This document shows, in pieces, positions 10,314-19,821 of a stretch of 64,000 nucleotides of DNA. The notes under the pieces are model-generated. The model saw only the letters and a program-made list of their open reading frames with translations, did not search any database and was not told where the DNA came from. Position 1 is the stretch's first letter. Every line of letters starts with the position of its first letter. This DNA comes from Gimesia aquarii (GTDB taxonomy: Bacteria > Planctomycetota > Planctomycetia > Planctomycetales > Planctomycetaceae): positions 5,410,334 through 5,474,333 of the forward strand of contig NZ_CP037422.1 of the NCBI RefSeq assembly GCF_007748175.1, written 5' to 3'. Both the position numbers and the translations under genes were made by a program.

Positions 10314-10775
10314 ATGAAAACTCAAAGCCGATCAATGACCAATGACTTTTTAGAATGCGATTCTCGTTCCACCATTCTCTGTGTTGATGATGATCCAGAC
10401 ATCACTCATGCAATTAAAACTATCTTATCTAATTACGATGTCGATGTGATTTGCGATTGTTGCGGGAGACTCGGTACGTGGGATGTATATCAAAAGAGTC
10501 CAGACCTGATCATCACCGATTTACGGATGCCAGATGGGGATGGCCAACTTCTTTTGGAAGAGGTGAAGTGTAATACACATACAGCGAGTATTCCAGTAAT
10601 TGTACTAACGGGACAACGTGATTCGCATTTACCTGGGCAACTAAAAAATCTTGGTGCTTCCAGTTTTCTCCATAAACCGGTTCATTATCAGACACTGCTA
10701 GAAGAAATTAAACGTTTCATTTCGCTGCCAGAATTAAACTGGGCCTCAGCGAACAAAAACGGAGTAAACTACTAA
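10314..10775 (+). CDS. Stand-alone receiver at the head of a rightward operon
   Basis: The protein has 153 residues from the ATG at 10314, chosen because GGGAG lies 6-10 nt upstream. An earlier in-frame Met at 10218 would add an unsupported extension. The receiver has LCVDDDPD, acceptor D in IITDLRMPDGDG, T in VLTGQ and K in HKPVH. A short tail follows and there is no output domain. It lies 35 nt before the receiver-kinase at 10811 and is probably its partner. Confidence 0.85.
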   Translation: MKTQSRSMTNDFLECDSRSTILCVDDDPDITHAIKTILSNYDVDVICDCCGRLGTWDVYQKSPDLIITDLRMPDGDGQLLLEEVKCNTHTASIPVIVLTGQRDSHLPGQLKNLGASSFLHKPVHYQTLLEEIKRFISLPELNWASANKNGVNY

Positions 10776-10810
10776 AACGATAGTCAGTCGTTAAACGATG
10801 AGAGGTTAAA

Positions 10811-12394
10811 ATGCATCAGCGTCATATGCGAGTTTTATTGATTGAAGACGACCCAGTCGACCATCAACTGATCAAGCTTAATTTATCGAAATCGCGATCA
10901 TCGTTTGAATTGGTCTGGACTCAATTCATCGATGATGGTTTAGCTCAACTGGCGGAAACAAAATTTGATGTTGTCTTAACCGATCTTTCATTACCTGACA
11001 GTTTCGGTCTGGGAACGATAAAACGCATACGTGATCACAATCAGGATGTGCCGATAGTCGTGCTGACGACACTTGACGACGAAGAGATACGATTTGTCGC
11101 ACTCACAGCTGGAGCTCAGGACTACTTTGTCAAGGACGAAGCTTCGCCTCAAATGCTCGAGCGGGCTATCCATCATGCAATCCAACGCCAAGAGAGTGTT
11201 GTTGAGATCCAGCATTTATTAGCAGAGGTAGAATCCAGCCACGCTTTGCTTACAAAACAAAAAGAACTACTCAAGAAGAAAAATCGACGTCTCAGAAAGC
11301 TGAATGAAACGGCTCATCGCTTCGTTGATAATGTTTCGCATGAATTTCGTACACCACTGACAGTCATTAAAGATTATGTTTCATTAGTTCGCGAAGGCGT
11401 AGTAGGCCAAGTGAATGAAGAACAATGCCGCATGCTTGATGTTGCAGGTGTTCGTACCGACGAACTAAACAACATGGTCGATGATATGTTAGATGTCAGT
11501 AAGTTGGGAGCTGGTCTTTTAGGGGCCTGGCGACGTCCATGTCAGTTGTCGGAGATTGTGGAATCCGTCTGTCCCCCCTTGGCAAAAAAAGCGGCAGTCA
11601 AAAAGATTACATTTGAAACTAACATTGATCAAAATTTGCCGTCGATTTACTGTGATTCCGAAAAGGTCGGACGAGTCATTATTAATCTCGTTACAAATGC
11701 GATCAAATTCTGCGGAAAACCAGGAATTGTGCGACTGTGGGCAGAAGAAAATCATGACCAAAGCGAACTTAATATTGGAATTACTGACAATGGGCCAGGT
11801 ATCGATGATGAGGGAGTGTCTCAAATATTTAAACGCTTTAAACAACTCAAAACACAAATCACAAACAGTACAAAGGGGTTTGGTCTGGGATTGAATATTG
11901 CCAAAGAATTAGTTGACTTGAATTTCGGTGAAATGTCAGTTGAAAGTGAGTTAGGGCAAGGAACTACGTTTTCGTTTACGATTCCATTAGATAATCCCTC
12001 AGGCATAATGAAAAGGTATCTTGAGAAAGCTCAAAGAAGAAATAACGGTCCGTCTGTCGTAGCCTTCGTTCGAGCTCAGATTGAGGACAATATATCTGAC
12101 ATAGATACTCAAGATATGGATTCTTTTTTTAATTATTTACTACGAGCAAATGATCTATTGTTTCGAGTGGGAACTCATGAATGGGTTTATGCCTTGTCGA
12201 TTAGCTCGTTAGAAATGCCAAATTTCGTGACCAGGGTCGAAACGGAATGGGGGAAAACAAATCGCAACCGGCCGTTTGGCCCACTGCCCTTTTATAAATT
12301 GAATATTGAAGGGACATGGGATGTAACAACAGACTCAGCAAAGATCTATCGTCAATTCAACAGAATTATGCAAAAAGAGACGGTCTATGCCTAA
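10811..12394 (+). CDS. Receiver-histidine kinase with a possible degenerate GGDEF tail
   Basis: The protein has 527 residues. A receiver (1-125) has LLIEDDPVD, acceptor D in VLTDLSLPD and K in VKDEA. A coiled coil (130-170) leads to a HisKA domain with NVSHEFRTPLTVI and a HATPase with LVTNAIKF, DNGPGI and GFGLGL. Residues about 405-527 are not part of the kinase. They contain LLFRVGTHEWVYALS, which lines up in pattern with the RxGGDEFxxxLP core of diguanylate cyclases but lacks the catalytic Gly-Asp-Glu residues. The start has a GAGGT Shine-Dalgarno. It is a cytoplasmic kinase that receives input through its own receiver. Followed by three stand-alone receivers. Confidence 0.87.
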   Translation: MHQRHMRVLLIEDDPVDHQLIKLNLSKSRSSFELVWTQFIDDGLAQLAETKFDVVLTDLSLPDSFGLGTIKRIRDHNQDVPIVVLTTLDDEEIRFVALTAGAQDYFVKDEASPQMLERAIHHAIQRQESVVEIQHLLAEVESSHALLTKQKELLKKKNRRLRKLNETAHRFVDNVSHEFRTPLTVIKDYVSLVREGVVGQVNEEQCRMLDVAGVRTDELNNMVDDMLDVSKLGAGLLGAWRRPCQLSEIVESVCPPLAKKAAVKKITFETNIDQNLPSIYCDSEKVGRVIINLVTNAIKFCGKPGIVRLWAEENHDQSELNIGITDNGPGIDDEGVSQIFKRFKQLKTQITNSTKGFGLGLNIAKELVDLNFGEMSVESELGQGTTFSFTIPLDNPSGIMKRYLEKAQRRNNGPSVVAFVRAQIEDNISDIDTQDMDSFFNYLLRANDLLFRVGTHEWVYALSISSLEMPNFVTRVETEWGKTNRNRPFGPLPFYKLNIEGTWDVTTDSAKIYRQFNRIMQKETVYA

Positions 12395-12513
12395 AACTGG
12401 AACCATATTAGCGACCAATGGTGGAGGCTCTGAATTGTTGAAAGAAATATTGTTGGATCAAAGAGTTTCTACTGTTCTGAGAAGATATAGTAATAAATAA
12501 TTGTGGAGGAAAA

Positions 12514-12951
12514 ATGAGCGGATCGAAAAGAATTTTATTAGTTGATGATGATACTGACATTCTACACGCTACGACGATGCGATTGTCAGTTGCAGGATTC
12601 GAAACATCAACGGCCCACGATGGTATGGAAGCAGCAGCGGCTGTTATAGCAGAGCAACCGGATGCGATTGTTATGGACGTCAGAATGCCATATAAGGATG
12701 GTCTAACTATCTTGGATGAACTGAAAAAAGAATCAAATACACGGCAGATTCCGATTGTGATGCTTTCAGCCAGCCTGATCGACAAAGAGAGAGCATTAGA
12801 TGCAGGCGCAAGTTATTTTCTTACCAAACCGTATGAAGGTCATAAATTAGTCGAGGCGGTAAATGCAGCGATTGATGATTCAGCAACTCTATCCGAAGCT
12901 ATGTGCGTGCATGTTGCTACGGAAAACATTGAAAGTGAAGTACAAGTATGA
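12514..12951 (+). CDS. Stand-alone receiver
   Basis: The protein has 145 residues with a strong GGAGG Shine-Dalgarno. The receiver shows LLVDDDTD, acceptor D in VMDVRMPYKDG, S in MLSAS and K in TKPYE. A tail of about 25 residues is not recognised. Its stop overlaps the start of the next receiver by ATGA, so the two are translationally coupled. Confidence 0.88.
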   Translation: MSGSKRILLVDDDTDILHATTMRLSVAGFETSTAHDGMEAAAAVIAEQPDAIVMDVRMPYKDGLTILDELKKESNTRQIPIVMLSASLIDKERALDAGASYFLTKPYEGHKLVEAVNAAIDDSATLSEAMCVHVATENIESEVQV

Positions 12952-13394
12952 CTTATAAAACAGTAATGATAGCGGATGACGATCATGATCTAACGCAAGC
13001 ACTTGCTTTACGATTAAGGCCACTCGGATTTTCTGTAATGCGGTCTCCTGATGCATCGCATGCGCTAATTGGTGCAATGAAAATTTTACCAGATATGATT
13101 GTCTTGGATGTAGATATGCCGAATGGAAATGGCCTGGCTGTCTGTGAAATGTTGAGTAGTGATGTGCGTTTTCACAACATTCCCATCATTATTCATACTG
13201 GATACTCAGATCAGGCAACCATTGATCGTTGCACACAACTTGGAGCTTTTTATATACACAAATGCCCTGGTTCTCCAGCAACAATCACAGAAGTTGCTCG
13301 GAGATTCTTACAAACAGATTCTGAACAAGAGGTTGAGATGCTAGACGCGTGTAATAAATCATCAACTAATGGAGAGTTTGGGTTCTTGTTCTGA
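12948..13394 (+). CDS. Stand-alone receiver with KCP switch motif
   Basis: The protein has 148 residues. The start overlaps the previous stop by 4 nt. The receiver contains MIADDDHD, acceptor D in VLDVDMPNGNG, T in IHTGYS and the conserved Lys in an unusual HKCPG context instead of KP. It is closely related to the next gene (13485), with the same DVDMP and KCP signatures, so both probably derive from one duplication. Confidence 0.85.
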   Translation: MTYKTVMIADDDHDLTQALALRLRPLGFSVMRSPDASHALIGAMKILPDMIVLDVDMPNGNGLAVCEMLSSDVRFHNIPIIIHTGYSDQATIDRCTQLGAFYIHKCPGSPATITEVARRFLQTDSEQEVEMLDACNKSSTNGEFGFLF

Positions 13395-13484
13395 GAAAAT
13401 AGGTTACCAAAAATTAAATTCGTAGAAAAATGCAAACATCATAACGACAGTGCAATAGAGTGGGTACAATGTGGAGTCAAAGAG

Positions 13485-13895
13485 ATGAATTTAGCTTTCA
13501 TTGAGGGAAGAATAGTGGGCAATCATACAATTCTAATTGCCGATGACGATGAAGATCTGACAGAACTGCTGGCCAAGCGCTGCCAAAGTTTAGGGCTCCA
13601 GGTGGATACTGCGAGTGATGCTACAACTGCGCTGCGAAAGATCAATAAAATTCGGCACGATCTCGTGATCCTCGATGTCGATATGCCAGATGCGGGGGGA
13701 GGATTGATCGTGCGGCAAATGATGAATGCCGATGTGCAATTGGCATCAATTCCCACCATTATTTTGACTGGTCGATCTGATGAGAGGACAATTCGACGTT
13801 GCCATGACTCCTGCTCATATTACGTCGCCAAATGCCCAGATGTCTGGCCACGTATCGAACCACTTTTGAGTGAAATCTTGAGTTGTAATGTGTAA
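13485..13895 (+). CDS. Stand-alone receiver with KCP switch motif
   Basis: The protein has 136 residues from the ATG at 13485. A GTG at 13515 with GAGGG upstream is an equally good start and matches the family length better. The receiver has LIADDDED, acceptor D in ILDVDMPDAGG, T in ILTGRS and Lys in AKCPD. No output domain is present. It is the last gene of the rightward receiver series and faces the leftward CheB-CheR gene. Confidence 0.83.
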   Translation: MNLAFIEGRIVGNHTILIADDDEDLTELLAKRCQSLGLQVDTASDATTALRKINKIRHDLVILDVDMPDAGGGLIVRQMMNADVQLASIPTIILTGRSDERTIRRCHDSCSYYVAKCPDVWPRIEPLLSEILSCNV

Positions 13896-14082
13896 AATAC
13901 AGCACAACCTGATAACAAGCAGGAACACAAAGCTCATAGTCAATAGACTATTCTAGCGATTTAGAAATCATGTAGAACCAGACTTCTTCTTTTAAGAAAA
14001 TTAACAATATCAAAATGGATGATGATATTAGATCAGTTACTCTATATTAAAAAATATTAATTTTATATGCGTTGTAGAATTC

Positions 14083-17000
14083 TTATTTTCTTTCTGTAAA
14101 CGACTCATAACCTTCGGGTTGCTGCGTATGAGTCATCAAAACTTGGTCAAGTTCTTCCGCTTTAAGTGGCTTTACAAGGTGCTCATTAAAACCAGCATCC
14201 TTGACGGCCTTTCTATCTTTAGATTGTCCATAACCGGTGAGAGCAACAAGATAGATGTCATCATTTTTTTGATCTTTTCTCAAATGATGTGCGATTTCAT
14301 ATCCATCCATTTCAGGTAAACCAATATCAACAAGTGCTAGGTCTGGATGCTCTGATTGGATCAACTTAAGCCCTTCAGTTCCGTTCTTTGCGCTAATTAC
14401 TTCGAAGCCTTTACTCTGTAAGATTGCTTCGAGTGTGAAACGTGCATCTTCCATGTCTTCCACAATCACGACCTTATGAACATTAATGCCTTGCTTCATA
14501 ATTGGCATGGAGACCTGGCGAGGTTTTTCAGAACAAGGTAATCGTACGATAAATTCACTACCGGAATTCGGGCCTTCACTTTGTGCGGAAATATTGCCAC
14601 CATGTAATTTTAAAACAGCTCGTACGAGTGTTAGTCCGACACCCATTCCGCCATTGGATCGATCAATCGTTGCATCTGATTGGACAAATAACTCAAAGGC
14701 TTTCTCTAGCATTTCAGGCGACATTCCACATCCAGTATCTCGAATTCGGACTATTGCTTGATTATCATTGAATGTGACTATGATAGAAATATCGCCTTTG
14801 ACTGGTGTGTACTTTGTAGCATTTGTCAATAAATTTACAAATACTTGCTGTAGGCGAGTTGGGTCACCATAGACATAGACGGGGTCATCAGGAGTCTCAA
14901 CCGAAATGTGTTGGTCACTGGATTCAAATTGTGGTTGCACGATATTGATTGCTTCGGTCGTTAATTCAACAAGATCTAAGATTTTACAGTGCAGTTCTAT
15001 CTTGCCATGTGTGATTCGCGATACATCCAATAAATCTTCGAGTAAACGTGCCATCTGTCGTGATTGACGGGCAATGACTCCGCACGCTTCCTTTGCAAGT
15101 TGACTGTCGAGTATTTCACCTTCCAGCAATGTTGTCGAATTTAAAATTGCACCAAGAGGGTTTCGGAGTTCGTGCGATAGCATAGCCAGGAACTGGTCGC
15201 GGCGTCTAACTGCTTCACGTACTTCTTCACGGTCCTTACGCGACTCGGTAATATCTTCCAGTGAACCAGCCATTCGAATGGCTTTGCCGTTACTATCGCG
15301 AACAGCCTCTCCACACGTATGGAACCAGCGATACTCACCATTTCCACACTCCAAGCGGTATTCAACGTCATAGCGCTCACTAGAATCAAGGTGCATATTC
15401 AGTTGTTTTAAAACACGTTCCTTATCTTCATGATGTAGAAGATCTCTCCACAAAGAATAACTAAATTCCATTTTGTTACGATCTATTTCCATCAAGTCAT
15501 ACATTCGGTCAGAGCACCACATAGCCTCCTGAGTGACGTCAGGCCAGTCCCAGATACCTTCATTACTTCCACGAACCGCTAGGTCGAATCGTTCTTCGCT
15601 CAATCTTAATGCTTCAGCTGCATTCTTTAACGAAGTAATATCGATCAACGTCAACACGACACCATCTACCTTTCCACTTGCGAGATATGGAAAAATTCGC
15701 AGTAGAAACCAATCACCATTTCGATCACAAACCTCGCGTTGAAAAGGCTCTTCGCTTTCAAGAACACTTTTGATTTCATCAATTAAGTCGTCATCAATGA
15801 GATTGTAGGTGAAACTACCAAAACGGCGTGAAATATCTTGTGGTATAAGGTTAAATATTTCTGCAATTCTCGGAGTAAAGCGTCTTAATCGTAACTCTCC
15901 ATCTAGAAACAAAGTATGGACGTTAGTTGTAGTTAGCAGGTTGTCCATGTCGTCAGTCAATTCAGTTAATTCATCAATCTTACGTTGGTGCTCGGCATTG
16001 ACAGTATACAATTCTTCGTTAACTGAATGTAATTCTTCGTTGGTGCTTTGTAACTCTTCATTAGCTGCAGTTAATTCTTCATTTGCGGCCTGTGATTCTT
16101 CATTCGTGATTTGCAGTTCCTGAATAGTAGACTGAAGATTGTTACGGGTAGATTGTAATTCGCGATCAAGAGCGTGCAGCTCTTCTATTGAAAAGCCACT
16201 AGCCACTATTTCTTCAATAGTATTTTCTTCCGGTTCTATGTCCGTTTCAAATCGAACTAAAAGGCGGTTCACCTTTTTCTCATCAGAGTAGGGGATCACA
16301 GTTAATTGTACAAATTCATGTTCATCATCAATTTGGCAGCGTATACCCCGGTATGTCAGTGGCTGAAAGTTTTTGCAAACTCGACGAATCGCTGCCAAAA
16401 AGACATTCTTTAAATCAGAATGAATGATATCCAAAACATCTGTTGTTGGTCGGCCATCACCAACCCGCAAGAAGCGTCCGGCCCCAGCAAATGAATGGAG
16501 TAGCTCGCGATCTTCATTAATCAGAATGCTGGGGGGCATGAATTCATCAAGTAATTGATCATAGACTGAAAGGAGAGAAGAAACTGATACTGCATTTTTT
16601 AATGCGTCCGAAGAGTGTGTAGATTTTGTTGTCCAGTCCGCACTGATACCAGTTCGCTTCAATAGCTTGGGAGGAGGAATAATACGAGAGTTTGTTGTTA
16701 GTTGAGTATCTCGATGTTTACGATAAATTCGCGCTACATCGTAGATTGATTCGAACTCATCATCTAAGTCTCCAACTGATTCGCTAGCGCCCAGACAAAG
16801 CACACCACCTGTCTTCAAGCCAAAATGAAACATAGAAAGTGCTTTACGCTGTGCAGGTTGAGTTAGATAAATGAGAACATTTCTGCATGTCACCAGGTCT
16901 AACCGTGTGAATGGTGCGTCACGCAGGAAGTTGTGTGGTGTAAAAACCACCATTTTTCGTAACTCTGGAATCACATGATAGCCATTCTGTCGTGAAATAA

Positions 17001-18141
17001 AAAATCGCTTCAGTCTCTCGGGCGTGACACCTGCTAGATGTTCCGAATGATAGACACCTCTACCAGCAAAGAGTAATGACTGGTCATGAACATCAGAAGC
17101 AAAAATTTTTGCCCGACAGTATTTACCTGCCGCTTCAAATGCTTCGACGAGCAAAATGGCAAGAGAATAAGCTTCTTCTCCGGTAGCTGTACCAGCGACC
17201 CAAGCACGAAATTCGCCATCTTCTGTAACGTTTTTGACGAGCTCAGGAATAATATCCAATTCCAGTCTCTCAAATACGGTATGATCTCGAAAGAATCCAG
17301 TAACACCAATTAGCATGTCACGATAGAGTTGTTCTAATTCTTCAGCATCGTTTTCAATACGCGCAGCATATTCTTCTAGTTGTAATGTGCCAGACAAGGC
17401 GAGCCTTCGTTCAACACGACGGGCAATTGTTGGTGCCTTGTATTGTGAGAAATCAAGTCCATATGTTCGATTCAGCTGATTCAGAATCGAACGCATTTCC
17501 GTATCCATATAATCGAGTGCGTCTGAAAGTTCTTCTGGATGGTTTCCTCTTTTAGAGACCTCTGTAGGGTTGTTCTTGTAACGAATCAGTGCAGGCGGAA
17601 TTGCTTTTGGAGAGAGTACTATGTCTACAATTCCGGAGTCACATGCACTTCGAGGCATTCCATCAAAAGCCGCCGATGATTCTGTTTGAGCAATGACAAG
17701 TCCACCAGCTGAATGAATATCTAAAATTCCACGGGAGCCATCTGTCCCTGTTCCTGATAAAACAATTCCAACAGCACGATGTCCAACATCTTGAGCGAGG
17801 GAACGAAAAAACTCATCAATGGGAAATGAAAGTTGACGTGAAACTGAGCGGTCAGTCAACAGAAGTTTACTGTTTGAAACAATGACTTCCTTTTTCGGTG
17901 GTAGTAGATAAATCGTATTTGGTTTGATCTCCATGCCATCTTTGATGACACATATTGGAATCTTTGTTTTACGTTCCAGCAGTTGATCCATCACACTTTT
18001 GAAGTCAGGTGATAGATGCTGGATAATCACATATGCCAGACCACTATCAAGGGGCATGTTATAAAATAGTTCCTCCAACGCTTCTAATCCACCTGCAGAA
18101 GCCCCGATGGCAACGATTAAGAAGTCCTTTTCATCACTCAT
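14083..18141 (-). CDS. CheB-CheR-PAS hybrid histidine kinase
   Basis: The protein has about 1,352 residues from the ATG at 18141, which follows CAGGAA and removes 14 doubtful N-terminal residues. A CheB methylesterase domain carries the catalytic Ser in GASAGG, His in QHLSPD and Asp in SGTGTDG. A CheR methyltransferase with the SAM motif [11 protein letters not shown] follows, with Thr where its paralogues have Cys. Next come a long coiled coil of [17 protein letters not shown] repeats, a PAS10-like domain, a second PAS, HisKA with LSHELRNPLG, HATPase with NATKYT, DTGCGM and GVGLTL, and a C-terminal receiver (acceptor D in ALVDIGLPEMDG). It joins chemotaxis-type methylation enzymes to phosphorelay in one polypeptide. 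No MCP receptor lies in the window. Confidence 0.92.
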   Translation of the reverse strand: MSDEKDFLIVAIGASAGGLEALEELFYNMPLDSGLAYVIIQHLSPDFKSVMDQLLERKTKIPICVIKDGMEIKPNTIYLLPPKKEVIVSNSKLLLTDRSVSRQLSFPIDEFFRSLAQDVGHRAVGIVLSGTGTDGSRGILDIHSAGGLVIAQTESSAAFDGMPRSACDSGIVDIVLSPKAIPPALIRYKNNPTEVSKRGNHPEELSDALDYMDTEMRSILNQLNRTYGLDFSQYKAPTIARRVERRLALSGTLQLEEYAARIENDAEELEQLYRDMLIGVTGFFRDHTVFERLELDIIPELVKNVTEDGEFRAWVAGTATGEEAYSLAILLVEAFEAAGKYCRAKIFASDVHDQSLLFAGRGVYHSEHLAGVTPERLKRFFISRQNGYHVIPELRKMVVFTPHNFLRDAPFTRLDLVTCRNVLIYLTQPAQRKALSMFHFGLKTGGVLCLGASESVGDLDDEFESIYDVARIYRKHRDTQLTTNSRIIPPPKLLKRTGISADWTTKSTHSSDALKNAVSVSSLLSVYDQLLDEFMPPSILINEDRELLHSFAGAGRFLRVGDGRPTTDVLDIIHSDLKNVFLAAIRRVCKNFQPLTYRGIRCQIDDEHEFVQLTVIPYSDEKKVNRLLVRFETDIEPEENTIEEIVASGFSIEELHALDRELQSTRNNLQSTIQELQITNEESQAANEELTAANEELQSTNEELHSVNEELYTVNAEHQRKIDELTELTDDMDNLLTTTNVHTLFLDGELRLRRFTPRIAEIFNLIPQDISRRFGSFTYNLIDDDLIDEIKSVLESEEPFQREVCDRNGDWFLLRIFPYLASGKVDGVVLTLIDITSLKNAAEALRLSEERFDLAVRGSNEGIWDWPDVTQEAMWCSDRMYDLMEIDRNKMEFSYSLWRDLLHHEDKERVLKQLNMHLDSSERYDVEYRLECGNGEYRWFHTCGEAVRDSNGKAIRMAGSLEDITESRKDREEVREAVRRRDQFLAMLSHELRNPLGAILNSTTLLEGEILDSQLAKEACGVIARQSRQMARLLEDLLDVSRITHGKIELHCKILDLVELTTEAINIVQPQFESSDQHISVETPDDPVYVYGDPTRLQQVFVNLLTNATKYTPVKGDISIIVTFNDNQAIVRIRDTGCGMSPEMLEKAFELFVQSDATIDRSNGGMGVGLTLVRAVLKLHGGNISAQSEGPNSGSEFIVRLPCSEKPRQVSMPIMKQGINVHKVVIVEDMEDARFTLEAILQSKGFEVISAKNGTEGLKLIQSEHPDLALVDIGLPEMDGYEIAHHLRKDQKNDDIYLVALTGYGQSKDRKAVKDAGFNEHLVKPLKAEELDQVLMTHTQQPEGYESFTERK

Positions 18142-18739
18142 TTGATTTGTTTCCTGTGCAGGATGTTTCGTTCTAAAAATCAATTAGATATTTCCATGAC
18201 ATCTACATCTTAAACATCAATAAAAATGCAATGAACTATGGTTGATTTTCGGACGATAGATTAGGTTACCTTGAAGTGTCTGACGTAGATCTTACTTAAG
18301 CACTTAAAGTTAGGATGCAATTTGTTCTTAAATATGAAACACATCACATCTCAATGAAAAGTTATTTTCTAATTTAAGTTTGACAGTGAAGAGGTAATTT
18401 ATTCGAAGTGTAAACTTAAGGTCATACTCTATGATTAAAAATTGATATCACAACCCCTGGTACTACTAAATATGGCTTATTGAGGTGTACTACTGCAAAG
18501 TGTAAAAAGTATATGTATTCACATTGACATTCAAATAGCCAATTTTCAAACTTAAACAACTCAGTCAGTTTTGAAATGAAATATCATAACTAGAAAGGAT
18601 GCTGTTATAGACTGACATGAGATGTTGCTCACCCTTCGTGGTCGACTGAGAGACGTGAAATGCAGGCAGTTGACGTTTAATTCATTATATAAATGGTTGG
18701 CTTATTAATCATTTATCAACAAAGGGAAAGGAGTCCATC
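18142..18739. other. Divergent intergenic region upstream of the csrA fusion
   Basis: About 600 nt of AT-rich sequence separates the leftward CheB-CheR gene and the rightward csrA-receiver gene. No ORF of interest or clear hairpin was found. It presumably carries both promoters and a long 5' leader for the csrA fusion. Confidence 0.4.
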
Positions 18740-19519
18740 ATGTTAGTTCTTTCTCGTCGTAATGACGAAAACATTGTATTCCCCAATGTGGGGATCACTG
18801 TCAAAATACTGCGTATTAAAGGTGGTCTTGCTAAGATCGGAATTGAAGCACCACCAGAAATTCGAATCTTAAGAAAAGAAATCGAAGGAAAAGAAGAGGT
18901 CTTTAGTTCAAGGGCATTTGATCCAGATGCAAACCAGAAACTACACGCAATTCGGAATCAATTAAATGTAGTTAACCTTGGGTTGCATTTGTATCGTGAG
19001 CAATGCAATGCAGGGTTAGTCGATGCTGCTAACCTTACATTTCTCAAAGTTCTTGATGATCTAGAGAAAATGGATCGTAATGCAGAAGTTGACTCTAATT
19101 CTCAGGATGAAAGAAAAAAAGAGTCGCTTTTTCGAATTTTACTCGTCGAAGATGACCCGCGGCAAAGAGAATTGCTTGCCGGTTTCTTATCGATGCGTGG
19201 TTGCGATGTCGCAACTGCCATTGATGGAGAAGATGCTTTAAATTGGCTCTCTATGAACCAATGGCCCGATTTTCTTGTACTTGATTTGCGTATGCCGAAA
19301 TGTAGTGGGGCTGAGACTGTGCGACGCGTGCGGCTTAACCCGGAAAATCCGCAACTCAAGATATTTGCAGTCACAGGAGCGTCGCCTTCTGAATTTGACT
19401 TAGACCAGGGAAGAAATGGAATAGATTGTTGGTTCCCGAAACCCTTAAACCCTGAAGCGTTAGTAGAGACAATGAATCAGGCAAGACAAGCTGATTCAAT
19501 TAACATTACCACTGCTTAA
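18740..19519 (+). CDS. CsrA RNA-binding domain fused to a receiver
   Basis: The protein has 259 residues with a perfect AAAGGAG Shine-Dalgarno. Residues 1-50 are a full CsrA/RsmA domain. MLVLSRR keeps L4, R6 and R7, IGIEAPPEI matches the family core, and R45 matches the critical C-terminal RNA-binding Arg. Residues 65-113 form a helical hairpin with LHAIRNQLN at 68-76, reminiscent of a histidine-kinase H-box and dimerisation helix. Residues 130-250 are a receiver with LLVEDDPRQ, acceptor D182 in VLDLRMP and a Lys in FPKPLN. CsrA alone is about 60-70 residues and binds GGA motifs in mRNA leaders to control translation. Here RNA binding is probably gated by phosphorylation. Binding and gating are inference. 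Confidence 0.9.
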   Translation: MLVLSRRNDENIVFPNVGITVKILRIKGGLAKIGIEAPPEIRILRKEIEGKEEVFSSRAFDPDANQKLHAIRNQLNVVNLGLHLYREQCNAGLVDAANLTFLKVLDDLEKMDRNAEVDSNSQDERKKESLFRILLVEDDPRQRELLAGFLSMRGCDVATAIDGEDALNWLSMNQWPDFLVLDLRMPKCSGAETVRRVRLNPENPQLKIFAVTGASPSEFDLDQGRNGIDCWFPKPLNPEALVETMNQARQADSINITTA

Positions 19520-19626
19520 TTATGATTCTCATTTATCAATGAAATAAATCTGTTTTAGTAAGAAATATGCTCTTTAAACAAATTATTTAACTCGAACACG
19601 GATGGTCGGGCATTATCTATATAATA

Positions 19627-19752
19627 TAAATAGTGCAAAGTAGTCTGAATAAAATTCAGAGCCTTACGGATGAGGCCGAATTGCATGGAAACGACTTACT
19701 CCGTGGACTTGAGGGAAGTGAGTAGCTATGATAGTTGCTCACTTCCTTTTTT
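19627..19752 (+). ncRNA. Candidate small RNA with GGA motifs downstream of csrA fusion
   Basis: A TATAAT box lies at 19620-19625, though without a good -35. The next ~125 nt contain hairpin CTGAAT-aaa-ATTCAG (19645-19659), hairpin GCCT-tacggatg-AGGC (19661-19676) whose loop displays ACGGAUG, further GGA motifs at 19687, 19705 and 19714, and an intrinsic terminator. GGA in a hairpin loop is the known CsrA recognition element, and CsrA-sequestering RNAs (CsrB/RsmY type) repeat it. Location next to a csrA-like gene supports that role, but I have no expression evidence. It could also simply be the 3' UTR of the csrA fusion. Confidence 0.45.
19714..19752 (+). terminator. Intrinsic terminator downstream of csrA fusion and sRNA candidate
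   Basis: The stem GGAAGTGAG...CTCACTTCC, with an 11-15 nt partly paired loop, runs into TTTTTT. Confidence 0.85.
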
Positions 19753-19821
19753 CTTGTAATTTATTCAAATCATATATATTTTGCTGAAAAGTTGATTTCA
19801 ACAAACTTCTGTATGGAGTGA

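Noticed and set aside
15950-16140. Short regular DNA repeats suggesting a CRISPR or minisatellite (also near 22920-23060 and 26210-26350)
   Set aside because: They encode the STNEEL coiled coil in frame in all three CheB-CheR genes; spacing is codon-based and there are no unique spacers. No CRISPR array or cas gene was seen.
19627-19752. Possible c-di-GMP (GEMM) riboswitch because of the GCAAAG and GGAAAC motifs
   Set aside because: The two-helix tetraloop-receptor layout cannot be drawn and no gene follows on the plus strand after the terminator.
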